Source of the DNA: Marinomonas rhizomae
GTDB taxonomy: Bacteria > Pseudomonadota > Gammaproteobacteria > Pseudomonadales > Marinomonadaceae
NCBI RefSeq assembly: GCF_024397855.1
Contig: NZ_CP073343.1
Location: 3,038,001-3,102,000, forward strand
Direction: 5' to 3'
Length of the DNA: 64,000 bases
Part shown: piece by piece, positions 16,845 to 26,357 of the stretch
Layout of the letters: every line of letters starts with the position of its first letter
Numbering within the stretch: the first letter of the stretch is position 1
Notes under the pieces: model-generated
What the model was told of the DNA's origin: nothing
Databases searched by the model: none
What the model saw: the letters and a program-made list of their open reading frames with translations, nothing else
Position numbers and translations under genes: made by a program

Positions 16845-17594
16845 ATGACAATTAAAACAGCACTTATTACAGGTGGAGCAACAGGAATTGGTAAGGCCAC
16901 CGCTAAAAAGCTGGCTAGCCAAGGCATGAATGTGGTTATTTCAGGACGCCGAGAGGAATTGGCTAACGACGCAATTACTGAAATTGAGTCCGTTTCTATT
17001 AAGGGAGCTAAAGTTAAGTTTATTCGCAACGATGTGACGGACGAAACAGCTATCCAGCAAATGATTGCTCAGGTAGTCTCTGAATTTGGGCGCCTAGATA
17101 TGGCAGTTAACAATGCAGGTGTCTATAACGAAGCCGCAACGCTTGATCAATCTGATACGAAAAAGTTTAATGAAATGATTGATGTGAATGTGATGGGCGT
17201 CTATTACTGCATGAAAAATGAAATTGCTCAGATGCTTAAGCAAGGTGGTGGCGCGATTGTAAACTTAGCGTCTATTGCTGGATTAAACGGTGTACCAATG
17301 ACGGGGACTTATGTGGCTACCAAACATGCTGTAGTCGGGCTTACAAAGTCTGCGGCAATAGACCATGCAGTTCAAGGTATTCGTATTAATGCGGTTGCAC
17401 CGGGGGCTATCAGAACAGACATTATCGCAGAGCATATTGCCGCCAATGAAGAAGGGCTTGCAGCCATGCACCCAATTAATCGTTTGGGCTATCCAGAAGA
17501 AATAGCTAATGGAATTGCATGGCTACTTTCCGATGAAGCAAGTTTTGTCATTGGTCATACCTTAAATATTGATGGTGGTTATCAAGCCAAATGA
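16845..17594 (+). CDS. Short-chain dehydrogenase/reductase
   Basis: 249 residues. The frame extends to TTG 16809, but ATG 16845 begins the standard SDR N-terminus. Cofactor loop TGGATGIGKA lies at residues 9-18, NNAG at 89-92, and the catalytic set Asn115, Ser143, Tyr156, Lys160 is present (YVATK). The residue after the second strand is in SGRR, which suggests NADP(H). It oxidises or reduces an alcohol/carbonyl pair; the substrate is unknown. Its stop overlaps the start of the following AraC regulator by 4 bases (ATGA), so the two are translationally coupled. Confidence 0.9.
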   Translation: MTIKTALITGGATGIGKATAKKLASQGMNVVISGRREELANDAITEIESVSIKGAKVKFIRNDVTDETAIQQMIAQVVSEFGRLDMAVNNAGVYNEAATLDQSDTKKFNEMIDVNVMGVYYCMKNEIAQMLKQGGGAIVNLASIAGLNGVPMTGTYVATKHAVVGLTKSAAIDHAVQGIRINAVAPGAIRTDIIAEHIAANEEGLAAMHPINRLGYPEEIANGIAWLLSDEASFVIGHTLNIDGGYQAK

Positions 17595-18586
17595 GCACTC
17601 CGGATCGAAACACACTTCCAACAGTATTTTGGTTAGCAATTGATAAGTTAGATATCAGCCGCTCTCAATTAATTCGGTTGGCGGGTTTACCTTTATCAAT
17701 TGGCCATACCCAAAGTAAAGTATCCACAGCGCAATTTTTTGCGCTTTGGAACGCATTGGAACAGCTTAAGGGTGCTGATGTTGGCATTGAACTGATGACA
17801 TTACTGGATAGCAGCACATTGCCGCCGTCATTTTTAGTGGCTTATCATGCCAGAACATTTCGTGATGCCTTACAACGCGTAGTCCGTTTTAAAGCACTGT
17901 GCGCGCCAGAAGAACTGAAACTCGAAATTGCCGGTCCGTATGTAAAAATTATTACACATTGGATTTATGCAGAAGACCCTCCCCCACATTCTCTAACAGA
18001 TGCAACCTTTAGCTCCATTATCGCACTTGGACGCCATGGCACCGAAACACCATTAAAGCAAATCAAACTGGAACTACGGCGGTCTAAATCAGAAGCAGTC
18101 ATGGACTATTTTCAATGCCCTATCAAATGGAATGCAGAACAAGATGCCCTTTATTTGAACACACAGGAATTGGAGCTACCTTTTATCAAGTTCAATGAAG
18201 AACTCACCTCCATGCTTGATAAAGCTTTGAATGAGCAATTAGATCAATATCAAGCCAATTCATCTTACACCAATAAAGTTCGCTGGTTGCTCAGAAAAAC
18301 ATTGACCGCTGGGCGTCCCGAGCTGAAAGCAATTGCCCGCGAACTAGCAATTAGTGAACGTTCATTACAACGCCAACTTAGTAGTGAAGGAGGAAGTTTT
18401 CAGGCAATTCTGTCTGATACTAGGCATGAACTGGCATTGGATTATTTACGTAATGCCAGTTACGAATTAAGTGAAATTGCCTATATGTTGGGCTATGAGG
18501 ATCAGGCTTCTTTCTTCCGAGCGTTTCAAAACTGGCAGCATATTTCCCCTGCCAAATGGCGTGATGCCGTATTAAACCAAGGCTAA
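17591..18586 (+). CDS. AraC-family regulator (OruR/ArgR-like N-terminal domain)
   Basis: 331 residues. The first 200 form the arabinose-binding-type N-terminal domain found in 330-residue AraC regulators; the last 100 hold two helix-turn-helix units (LKAIARELAISERSLQRQLS and YELSEIAYMLGYEDQASFFR). The architecture is the one in regulators that sense amino acids, lipids or quaternary amines. The ATGA overlap with the upstream SDR gene is unusual for a regulator and argues that it controls, or responds to, the SDR product. Confidence 0.88.
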   Translation: MSTPDRNTLPTVFWLAIDKLDISRSQLIRLAGLPLSIGHTQSKVSTAQFFALWNALEQLKGADVGIELMTLLDSSTLPPSFLVAYHARTFRDALQRVVRFKALCAPEELKLEIAGPYVKIITHWIYAEDPPPHSLTDATFSSIIALGRHGTETPLKQIKLELRRSKSEAVMDYFQCPIKWNAEQDALYLNTQELELPFIKFNEELTSMLDKALNEQLDQYQANSSYTNKVRWLLRKTLTAGRPELKAIARELAISERSLQRQLSSEGGSFQAILSDTRHELALDYLRNASYELSEIAYMLGYEDQASFFRAFQNWQHISPAKWRDAVLNQG

Positions 18587-18677
18587 TCCGAAGAAAAGAA
18601 AGACCAAAGCCATTTTAATTAAGTGTTTAAGCAAGTCTGCGGCGTTGCGCTATCAAGTTATCGACTTTAATTAATCG

Positions 18678-19586
18678 CTATTTATTTACTTCATTAATAA
18701 ACCAATCGATAACCAATCCGATTGCGGCAGTGGATTTATAATCAGAGCAAATATGGTATCCACGCCGTGGAGATTTAAGGATGGGGTTGAATGCAATTAA
18801 CTTGCCTTCTTCAATCTGTTTATCTAACAAACCTTTCCACCCCAGACAAAGACCTTGACCGGCAATGGCAGCCTCAACAACAAGCGGGTAATTTTGATAA
18901 CAAAATATAATAGGCTGATCCGAAATATTGACCCCCAATGTAGATGCCCAGTTGTACCAATTTATCCACCTAGGGTCATTCTGATCTTTATGTAAAAGTG
19001 GAAGTGATCTCAAATCCCCCAAGGTTTTACCTGGTGATAGATTTAATTTTTTTGCCAATTCGGGAGAACATACTGGAAAAACTTCTTCCTCGATAAGTAG
19101 TTTTTCAAACTGATATTGGCCTAATTCATTACAGAAATGAAACGAGATATCGGAATTTAATGAAAGCATATCCTGCTTACTATTCGTTGGACGGATTTCA
19201 AATAGGTAATCTGGGAACTGGCGTTGTAATTCTGTCAACTTGGGCATCAGCCAATAAAAGGCAAAGCCAAAATAGGCGCTAATAGACACCTTTACTTTTG
19301 TTGCAGTCAAGTTAGATTTGACTTTTTCTAACGAAGATAAAAGGGGACCTAAGCCATTTTTCATGTCTTTGTAAAATTTTTGTCCTGCATCGGTTGTTAC
19401 AATCGGCTTTTTAGACCTGTCAAGTAAGATACCTCCTACATATTCCTCTAACGCTCGAATGCGTTGAGAGACTAATGGCTGAGTGATACCTAATTCTCTG
19501 GCTGCAGCGGTCATAGAGCCTTTTTTTACAGTCATTTCAAAAGCAATAAGTGCCGAGATAGATGGAAAGTCAGTTTCTTTTATCAT
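18678..19586 (-). CDS. LysR-family regulator, divergent from the oxygenase operon
   Basis: 302 residues. The helix-turn-helix (GSMTAAARELGITQPLVSQR) is near residues 20-45, followed by an effector-binding domain. The start is 91 bases from the start of the dioxygenase gene on the other strand, the usual LysR arrangement, so it probably activates the 19677-22387 operon when its substrate is present. The effector is unknown. Confidence 0.85.
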   Translation of the reverse strand: MIKETDFPSISALIAFEMTVKKGSMTAAARELGITQPLVSQRIRALEEYVGGILLDRSKKPIVTTDAGQKFYKDMKNGLGPLLSSLEKVKSNLTATKVKVSISAYFGFAFYWLMPKLTELQRQFPDYLFEIRPTNSKQDMLSLNSDISFHFCNELGQYQFEKLLIEEEVFPVCSPELAKKLNLSPGKTLGDLRSLPLLHKDQNDPRWINWYNWASTLGVNISDQPIIFCYQNYPLVVEAAIAGQGLCLGWKGLLDKQIEEGKLIAFNPILKSPRRGYHICSDYKSTAAIGLVIDWFINEVNK

Positions 19587-19676
19587 TAGATTTCTGCATG
19601 TAACACATTAGAATTTAAGTCTGCCTTGTGGAAAGAATATAACAGATACTGATACCAATATATGGGAGAGACAAAT

Positions 19677-20789
19677 ATGAAACAAGTAACATTTTCAGTC
19701 AATAAAGAGAATAATGCTTTGCTAGGCCAGTTTGAAGGGGAGAGCATTGAGCTACCTGCTCTATGGCTTCGAGAGCGCTGTCAAGACGAACTGCACTTAG
19801 ACAGAGTAACCAAGCAACGCCTTTTCGATCCACATCAACTTCCAGAAGACCTTCGCGTTAAGAAAATAGAGTCTCTATCTGCAGATAAACTACAAATCTC
19901 ATTCAGCGATGGTTATGAAGGAACTTATAACATAAATGAATTTGATGCTGATTTTGACATTTGGGATGGGGCACCAGAACCAAAGCCATGGTTAAGCGAT
20001 GTCGATAAATCTAATTTCTATGTGGAATATGAAGACCTAAGATCAGAAAAAGGTCTTTTTAATGCACTAAAAACCTTTATAACATACGGCCTTATTATCG
20101 TTAACGGCGTACCTGAGCGCTCGGACACTGTCCTAGAGGTCGCCGAATTTTTCGGACATGTCCGTCAAACTAACTTCGGTAAATATTTTGAAGTTTATAC
20201 CCGACCAGACTCTAACGATTTAGCCTATCGTTCCGTATCTCTTGGACCACATACTGATAACCCTTATCGAGACCCAATGCCTGGCATACAGCTACTGCAT
20301 TGTATTAAAAATGAAACTACAGGTGGACTATCAACACTTGTTGATAGTCTTTCTGTTATAGAGCAGCTACGTAAAGAAGACCCGCATGGCGTAAAACTAC
20401 TAAGCACAATACCTGTTCGCTACCGTCACTTTGATCAAGATGTCGACCTCATTGAGCGCCGCACCATGATTCAGCTGGACTCGGCTGGACGAGTCGAAGG
20501 CGTCGCCTACAGTCCCAGATTGGATTTCTTACCATTATTGCAACCAGAAGAACTAAAAGTATTTCATAGAGCACGCAAGAGATTGGGTCTGTTATTCTCC
20601 GATGCACGCTTTGAATGGCGCTTCAAACTGGAACCAGGTCAGCTTCAAATGTTCCATAATACTCGAGTCTTACATGGTCGAACCTCTTTTGACCCGAATG
20701 AAGGACTTCGTCATTTACAGGGAGCCTATATCGATCTTGATGAGCCTAAAGGCCGTTATTTAGCTCTCAAAAGAAGGCTCTTAGCGTAA
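19677..20789 (+). CDS. Fe(II)/2-oxoglutarate dioxygenase, gamma-butyrobetaine hydroxylase / TmpA-like
   Basis: 370 residues from ATG 19677, chosen over ATG 19662 because GGGAGAG sits 6 bases upstream. Residues 1-100 are the N-terminal domain of gamma-butyrobetaine hydroxylases (LPALWLRERC); residues 110-370 are a TauD-type jelly roll. Iron ligands are His192 and Asp194 (GPHTDNP) and His333 (NTRVLHGRTSF); Arg345 (GLRHLQGAY) would bind 2-oxoglutarate. The zinc-binding cysteines of animal BBOX are not all present. The next gene is an HD-domain oxygenase, a pairing known from TmpA/TmpB (trimethylaminoethylphosphonate) and PhnY/PhnZ. Substrate likely carries a quaternary amine or phosphonate; true carnitine synthesis remains possible. 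Confidence 0.85.
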   Translation: MKQVTFSVNKENNALLGQFEGESIELPALWLRERCQDELHLDRVTKQRLFDPHQLPEDLRVKKIESLSADKLQISFSDGYEGTYNINEFDADFDIWDGAPEPKPWLSDVDKSNFYVEYEDLRSEKGLFNALKTFITYGLIIVNGVPERSDTVLEVAEFFGHVRQTNFGKYFEVYTRPDSNDLAYRSVSLGPHTDNPYRDPMPGIQLLHCIKNETTGGLSTLVDSLSVIEQLRKEDPHGVKLLSTIPVRYRHFDQDVDLIERRTMIQLDSAGRVEGVAYSPRLDFLPLLQPEELKVFHRARKRLGLLFSDARFEWRFKLEPGQLQMFHNTRVLHGRTSFDPNEGLRHLQGAYIDLDEPKGRYLALKRRLLA

Positions 20790-20813
20790 ACCTAAAACCA
20801 GCAGGAGAAAGAA

Positions 20814-21434
20814 ATGGAAAAAGTACAGTTTCGCCAAATGAAAGATGGCACAAAAGAAGAATACGATTTTTTAGAAAAGCATGAAAGTGACTACGCAGCG
20901 GGCTTGCCTGATAGAATTCTTAGCGCTCTTAGAAACCTTGAAAACAGCTTGTCAGGTTATCAAGTGACAAGGTTAGAACATTCTTTACAAACAGCAACTC
21001 GAGCAGAAGCTGATGGCGCAGACGAAGAGATGGTCCTTGCTGCGCTTATACATGACATAGGAGATGATCTTTCACCATACAATCATTCGCAACTTGCCGC
21101 TTCAATTATACGTCCATACGTGAGGCCTGAGGTTACATGGATTATTAATCAACATGGCTTATTCCAAAATTATTACTATATTCACTTTTATGGCGGCAAC
21201 CCTAATGAACGTGACTACCTCAAAGACCACCCTTGGTATCAAAAGTGCGTCGATTTCTGCGAGAAATGGGATCAAGCATCATTCGACCCAGATTACCCTA
21301 CCAAACCTTTAGAATATTTTGAGCCATTAGTCCGAAAAATTTTCACAAGGCCAGCTTTTTCCGAACAATACGTAGGCTCACAAACAATGGGCAAAAGCTC
21401 AGTTGATATAGCTATGTCGGGAGTAGCTATATGA
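20814..21434 (+). CDS. HD-domain diiron oxygenase, TmpB/PhnZ-like
   Basis: 206 residues. Six candidate metal ligands are visible: His56 (LEHSLQ), His80-Asp81 (LIHDIGDD), His91 (YNHSQLA), His114 (NQHGLF) and Asp153 (EKWDQASFDP). A two-iron HD domain of this pattern is seen in PhnZ, TmpB and myo-inositol oxygenase, rather than in ordinary phosphohydrolases. An N-terminal DYAAGLPDRI segment resembles the substrate-closing loop of PhnZ. PhnZ and TmpB cleave the C-P bond of a 1-hydroxyphosphonate made by the partner dioxygenase. It lies 24 bases after that partner and overlaps the next gene by 4 bases. Substrate not proven. Confidence 0.8.
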   Translation: MEKVQFRQMKDGTKEEYDFLEKHESDYAAGLPDRILSALRNLENSLSGYQVTRLEHSLQTATRAEADGADEEMVLAALIHDIGDDLSPYNHSQLAASIIRPYVRPEVTWIINQHGLFQNYYYIHFYGGNPNERDYLKDHPWYQKCVDFCEKWDQASFDPDYPTKPLEYFEPLVRKIFTRPAFSEQYVGSQTMGKSSVDIAMSGVAI

Positions 21435-22387
21435 ATAAAAATGTCCTAACGTGCAACAACATGCTTGAAGCAATCGGTAACACGCCTGTTGTTAAGCTTA
21501 ATAACATCCTCCCCGCTGGTTGTGCTGATGTTTATGTAAAGCTGGAATATTTCAATCCTACTGGCTCTTATAAAGATCGAATGGCAAAGACAATGGTCGA
21601 AGAAGCTGAAAAACGGGGAGAATTAAAAGCAGGCATGACGGTCGTGGAAGCAAGCGGAGGCAGCACTGGCTCCTCACTCGCATTCGTTTGTGCTGTAAAA
21701 GGTTATAAATTTAAAATCATATCGTCGAATGCTTTTGCCTCAGAAAAATTAAAAACTATGGATGCATTTGGTGCAGATGTAGAAATCATACACAGTGAAT
21801 CAGGAAAAATTAGTGCTGACCTGATTCCCAAGATGATTAGCCAATCTGTTGAGTATGGCAAACTTGCGAATTTTTATCCCACCGACCAATTTTCAAACCG
21901 CGATGCATTAATTGGTTACGAGGTGATCGGCCAGGAAATTGCAAAACAGTTTCCACAAGGTGTGGATGCATTTTGTGGGGCGGCAGGTGTTGCTGGAATG
22001 ATAATGGGCGTTGCTACAGTATTGAAGCAAATTAACCCTGAAACGAAGATTTACGTGCTTGAGCCTGACACTTCTCCGATGATATCGAAAGGGTATGCTG
22101 GTGAGCACCATGTAGAAGGTATCGGTATTGGCTTTATTCCGCCCTTTCTAGACGAAAAGCTCTACGATGAAGCATGGGGAATATGTGAACTTGAAGGCCG
22201 TAAAATGTGTCGAGAGCTAGCCGAAAAGGAGGGTATTCTTGCAGGCACATCTACCGGACTTAATGTCGTGGCCGCCATCAAACTTGCCAAAACATTAGGG
22301 CCAGGTAAAACCGTTGTTACAGTGGCATGCGATACAGGGATTAAATACATGGCTGGTGGACTATTCAACAAACAAACGGAGCAATAA
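21431..22387 (+). CDS. PLP-dependent beta-family (cysteine synthase-like) enzyme
   Basis: 318 residues of fold type II. The PLP lysine is Lys48 in NPTGSYKDRM; the phosphate-facing loop is EASGGSTGSSLA and the second glycine loop is GTSTGLNV. CysK enzymes normally have SGNTG, so SGGSTG is a departure that suggests another substrate. The start overlaps the HD gene stop (ATGA), making a three-gene operon closed by a terminator. It could carry out a beta-elimination or replacement on a product of the two oxygenases, or be a cysteine synthase paralogue. Function beyond the fold is open. Confidence 0.8.
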   Translation: MNKNVLTCNNMLEAIGNTPVVKLNNILPAGCADVYVKLEYFNPTGSYKDRMAKTMVEEAEKRGELKAGMTVVEASGGSTGSSLAFVCAVKGYKFKIISSNAFASEKLKTMDAFGADVEIIHSESGKISADLIPKMISQSVEYGKLANFYPTDQFSNRDALIGYEVIGQEIAKQFPQGVDAFCGAAGVAGMIMGVATVLKQINPETKIYVLEPDTSPMISKGYAGEHHVEGIGIGFIPPFLDEKLYDEAWGICELEGRKMCRELAEKEGILAGTSTGLNVVAAIKLAKTLGPGKTVVTVACDTGIKYMAGGLFNKQTEQ

Positions 22388-22508
22388 TAATGAATCAAAA
22401 CTGCACTCCTTGGAGACAGTAGAATACCAGTAGCACTAACTGATGGTGAGCCTACTATGTCTTTCACTTTATAGAAAGTCTGATAAAAGAAATGCGACAC
22501 AAGCAAAC

Positions 22509-22535
22509 GCATTCAATGAATGTTGAATGCTTTTT
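22509..22535 (+). terminator. Rho-independent terminator after the oxygenase operon
   Basis: GCATTCAA and TTGAATGC pair around TGAATG, followed by five T. It ends the 19677-22387 transcript. Confidence 0.75.
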
Positions 22536-22655
22536 CTGTGTACCGAAATAAAAAATGATTCCCCAGAAGGTCGTTCAAGCATTTTCGGATGGCCTGCTGT
22601 GGCACCCTTTGCACACTACTGTATTTGAGCACAAAAATAAGCCGCTAATACTGTG

Positions 22656-23777
22656 CTATGCATCCAATAGATTTTCGATGCAGCTTAAGAGATGACGCTG
22701 AACCTTTACTAAGCCCACTTCAATTTCTTGAATGGCGCTATTTATCTCATCAATAAGCGGTTCTGCAGCCTCATAGTCTTGTCTCGAGGTGTTCTTCAGT
22801 AAGTTTTCACCAAGTTCAAATAGGCGAAATAACGGAGCTTCAATGGCTTTAAAGGCGTCATGACTTCGATAATTAAAATCATCATCGTCGCCATGTATAT
22901 ACCACTCAGCGAAGACGGTTTTATTTATATCAAGTACATCACTATTAACTTGCAGCCCATTTAACCACGATGAAATCCAAGCATCTTTTAAATTTACTAA
23001 TTCAAACAATGAAGTCGATCCATGCCCGTACAGCATCGCTTTGTAAGCCGCCGAAATAATGAGCTCAGAAGTAGTATTGGTTTTGGCCATGCTTGACTGG
23101 ATATTAACGGAATGCTCATGGTGTAAATTAATGCCTTCATTTAACACCTGAATTCGTCGATCGACTTCTGCGGTTGTGGTTTGAATACGCTGCACCAGTG
23201 TCGAAATTTCATCGCTGGACTCTCTTGCACGACTCGCCAATCCTCTCACTTCATCAGCTACGACGGCAAAGCCGCGACCATATTCACCAGCGCGAGCCGC
23301 TTCAATAGCCGCATTCAGTGCTAACAAGTTAGTCTGTTGAGATATTTTATTAATCACCTCTGCAAAACTATCGATCTCAGTCGCTAAACTTCGCAAGGTT
23401 AGCACTTCGACTAAGCTTTTTTCTGCGTCTTCAGACATAAGCTTGGTTGCTTCACAAAGTTTATTCAGCTCTAAATTACTCTTTTGATTTTCACTTTTGA
23501 CTTCTTCAACTTTACTCATTGGCTCAAACAGCTCTTCAGATACCTGATTCACTATTTGCGTAATAGGCACTAAAAGCCCACTCATTCCACTTAATAAATT
23601 TGTAGTAAAGTCTAAGCCATTCCCTGTATTTCCTTGAGAAGATAACTGTTCTTCCAATAACGTTATTTTAGCGTCCTGCTGATCCATTAGTGACTGAAGT
23701 TGCTGGTTTTTATTTTCTAATGAGAAAATGATGTTCTTTTGTTCTGTTATTATTTTCGAATTTTTAAAAGCAAACAT
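22656..23777 (-). CDS. Soluble methyl-accepting chemotaxis-like protein with degenerate CZB domain
   Basis: About 373 residues from ATG 23777, which follows GGAAGTGG; in-frame codons up to 23804 are less likely. There is no transmembrane segment. A coiled coil (about 10-50) leads to a chemoreceptor signalling hairpin with [20 protein letters not shown] and [15 protein letters not shown]. The C-terminal 130 residues match the chemoreceptor zinc-binding (CZB) layout, but the usual zinc ligands are replaced: NLKDAW, TVFAEWY and PLFRLFE where His, Cys, His and His are expected. It lies 58 bases after TTT system 2 tctA on the same strand. Probably a cytoplasmic sensor or scaffold; signal unknown. 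Confidence 0.85.
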   Translation of the reverse strand: MFAFKNSKIITEQKNIIFSLENKNQQLQSLMDQQDAKITLLEEQLSSQGNTGNGLDFTTNLLSGMSGLLVPITQIVNQVSEELFEPMSKVEEVKSENQKSNLELNKLCEATKLMSEDAEKSLVEVLTLRSLATEIDSFAEVINKISQQTNLLALNAAIEAARAGEYGRGFAVVADEVRGLASRARESSDEISTLVQRIQTTTAEVDRRIQVLNEGINLHHEHSVNIQSSMAKTNTTSELIISAAYKAMLYGHGSTSLFELVNLKDAWISSWLNGLQVNSDVLDINKTVFAEWYIHGDDDDFNYRSHDAFKAIEAPLFRLFELGENLLKNTSRQDYEAAEPLIDEINSAIQEIEVGLVKVQRHLLSCIENLLDA

Positions 23778-23834
23778 AACCACTTCCATAAAAAAGGGCC
23801 TCAACCTAAATTGAAACCCTATGAATATTAATGA

Positions 23835-25319
23835 TCAAGCTACACGACGCTTTTCTCTAATTTTGCTATAAGTAAATACAAAAATAGATAAAAGAGTCAC
23901 ACTAAATAAAGTCAATGCAATTGGACGATCTAAAAAGACATCAAAACTGCCATTAGATACACCTAAAGCCTGACGCATGCGATTTAAGAACACTGGCCCC
24001 AACACCAAACCTAAAATAATAGGCACAGCGGGGATATTATTTCTTTTCATAATATAACCAATCACTGAGAACCCGAGTGCAATAAAGGCATCTGTAAACT
24101 GATAATTCTGACTGTAAGCCCCTAGGAAACCGAGAACAAAAATCAGTGCACCAATAAAACGGCCACGAATCCGAGTAATATTTACGATAAACCTCGAAGC
24201 AAAAGTTAAGTAGATGAAGATAAAAATATTCATCACGAACAAAGCCACATACAGACCGGAAATAAATTCAGGGTGTTCAGTAAATAATCTTGGACCTGGC
24301 GTATAGTTATGAACCATAAATACCGACAGTAGCATCGCCATTAAAGCATCAGCAGGAATACCAAATGCTAACAAAGGCACCAAGACAGACGCTGTTACCG
24401 CATTATTTGACGTTTCTGAAGCGACGATGCCTGCCTCAGCGCCTTTACCGAATTCATCAGGATTCTTCGAAAACTTCTGTGCCAAAGTATAGGAAAAGAA
24501 CTGGGATCCAAATTCGCCAACGCCTGGCAATAGCCCCATCACGACCCCTAAAATTGCCGAACGTATTGCCGTCACTTTATTGCGCATCAAAACAAAAAAG
24601 CCTTCAAAACGCCCAGATCCCTCTAACTTCGTTTTAAAAGAGTCATTACCTTTTGCAGAAATCAGTACATACGCTTGCGACATAGCAAAAAGGCCAATCA
24701 CTGCGGGGACTAATGGCACCCCAGCTAACAGCCAAGGTTGGTCAAAAGTGTAAACTTGAGTATTAAAAGATCGGTCAATACCGACCGAACCTAAAAACAT
24801 ACCAAGACCAATCATAGCAGCAGCTTCAAGGGCATATTTATTGTGCGCTAGCACGACAAACACCATCCCAAGTAATGCCAGCATGGCAAATTCTGCGCTA
24901 CCAAATAGCGTCGCGACCTGAGACAAAGTCGGTGCAAAAAACACTAACGATAGAACACTGACGATTCCACCAAAAAATGAAGACGTATAGGCAATCGATA
25001 ACGCCTTTTTGCCTTCCCCACGTTTGGCCATGGGATAACCATCATAAGTGGTAAGAACAGCCACCGGCGTTCCTGGTGTATTCATTAATATGGCAGGGAT
25101 AGCGCCGCCATACCAAGCACCACCATAAACCCCTAACAATAATGTCACACCAAACAATGGTTCCATTGTAAAAGTTAAAGGCAACAATATCGCCATTACA
25201 CCAGCGGGTTCTAGCCCGGGAATGGAGCCGATAGTGACACCAATAAGGGCACCGATAATAACAGCCCATATGACGCCGTTACCAAATACTTCATTGATAC
25301 CTAATGCTATTAAATCCAT
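23835..25319 (-). CDS. TctA-family large permease, TTT system 2
   Basis: 494 residues, full length. It shows the family's GSIPGLEPAGVMAILLPLTF, the LMNTPGTPVAVLTTYDGYPMAKR segment and VMGLLPGVGEFGSQF. About eleven transmembrane helices can be picked out. The small permease gene ends 8 bases upstream. It would form the pore for uptake of a carboxylate driven by an ion gradient; substrate unknown. Confidence 0.92.
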   Translation of the reverse strand: MDLIALGINEVFGNGVIWAVIIGALIGVTIGSIPGLEPAGVMAILLPLTFTMEPLFGVTLLLGVYGGAWYGGAIPAILMNTPGTPVAVLTTYDGYPMAKRGEGKKALSIAYTSSFFGGIVSVLSLVFFAPTLSQVATLFGSAEFAMLALLGMVFVVLAHNKYALEAAAMIGLGMFLGSVGIDRSFNTQVYTFDQPWLLAGVPLVPAVIGLFAMSQAYVLISAKGNDSFKTKLEGSGRFEGFFVLMRNKVTAIRSAILGVVMGLLPGVGEFGSQFFSYTLAQKFSKNPDEFGKGAEAGIVASETSNNAVTASVLVPLLAFGIPADALMAMLLSVFMVHNYTPGPRLFTEHPEFISGLYVALFVMNIFIFIYLTFASRFIVNITRIRGRFIGALIFVLGFLGAYSQNYQFTDAFIALGFSVIGYIMKRNNIPAVPIILGLVLGPVFLNRMRQALGVSNGSFDVFLDRPIALTLFSVTLLSIFVFTYSKIREKRRVA

Positions 25320-25327
25320 AAAAATCT

Positions 25328-25855
25328 CTAAAAGTATTTATTCATAAACCAAAGGGTTTCACCGCTGAATAGCGTTTCATACAAAAGCACGTCTGGAATC
25401 CAGATATTTACCCCAACTCTAAAGATTAGGACAATTAATGCGACAGCAATAAAGGTGTTCAGCACCCAAATTCGCGACATTAGACGACTAAGCCAAACAA
25501 TAGACAAAACAAACAACAGAGTTGATAGAGTAAAGCCAAGGATCGTAATAGCGTTGACATAGACAAAGAAAAGAATGCCAGTAATAACAACCATACGGTA
25601 ATAGCTTAGGCTTTCTACAAAGCTTTCCAGCAAGCTTTTTTCTCCCTCTATCGGCCTAATCACCAACATGAGTTTGATAAAAGAAAAAAATGCTAATATG
25701 CCCAAGCCAAATAAAGGTGCGACATACGGCTGGGTATACCAACCATGATCACGTTTAATTTCGAGAGTGTGGCTTTGATAAGTAAAAATTAAATAGACAC
25801 TAACGATGGTTATGACCAGAAAAAACAGCTTGGATTTACGGTGCTCATATTCCAT
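25328..25855 (-). CDS. TctB-family small permease, TTT system 2
   Basis: 175 residues from ATG 25855, which has GAGGGGG just upstream; the frame can be extended to 25903, but that would overlap the UspA gene by 59 bases instead of 11. Four hydrophobic helices are visible. The 11-base overlap with the stop of the UspA gene indicates translational coupling. Confidence 0.85.
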   Translation of the reverse strand: MEYEHRKSKLFFLVITIVSVYLIFTYQSHTLEIKRDHGWYTQPYVAPLFGLGILAFFSFIKLMLVIRPIEGEKSLLESFVESLSYYRMVVITGILFFVYVNAITILGFTLSTLLFVLSIVWLSRLMSRIWVLNTFIAVALIVLIFRVGVNIWIPDVLLYETLFSGETLWFMNKYF

Positions 25856-26357
25856 TTTTACCCCCCTCTTTTTTACTAACAACAGTATTAGAGATAGGCA
25901 CAATCAAAACAGGCACGGTCGTATTATGAATAACTTTCTGTGCCGTTGAACCTAGGAACATACGAGACAAAGCATTGACACGACGATCCCCCATTACAAC
26001 CATGCTCGCCTCAACATCTTTTATCGTGTCGACAATTTTTTTAGCTGGGTCGCCAAAACGAACCACAACGTCAATGCTGTCTTCACTGAACTCAATATCA
26101 CTCAACTCTTCAGCAACGAAATTATGGATTCGCAGCTTCATATAAGTTCGTATCTCGTCTTTCAACGATTCCAAATGCGCATCATGCGCTTTCTTTAATT
26201 TGAACCCCACAAAAGAGTCATCATTACCACGGTGAAACTGATCAGAAACATGCAGGAAAAAGATCTTGCCGTTAGAGCAAGCAGCCTGTTCTAACGCTGC
26301 GCGCAGTACGACTCGACTCCCTTGTTCTAAATCAGATGCATATAAAATATTTCGCAT
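25845..26357 (-). CDS. Universal stress protein (UspA) domain protein in a TTT operon
   Basis: 170 residues, one UspA domain from the start (RNILYASDLEQGS) to the end (NTTVPVLIVPIS). The ATP-binding pattern G-2X-G-9X-G-S/T is nearly kept: GDRRVNALSRMFLGST has Arg where the second Gly is expected. The gene overlaps the tctB start. A comparable arrangement exists for TeaD, a UspA protein that regulates the TeaABC ectoine TRAP transporter. A regulatory subunit of the transporter is therefore plausible but not shown. Confidence 0.88.
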   Translation of the reverse strand: MRNILYASDLEQGSRVVLRAALEQAACSNGKIFFLHVSDQFHRGNDDSFVGFKLKKAHDAHLESLKDEIRTYMKLRIHNFVAEELSDIEFSEDSIDVVVRFGDPAKKIVDTIKDVEASMVVMGDRRVNALSRMFLGSTAQKVIHNTTVPVLIVPISNTVVSKKEGGKNGI

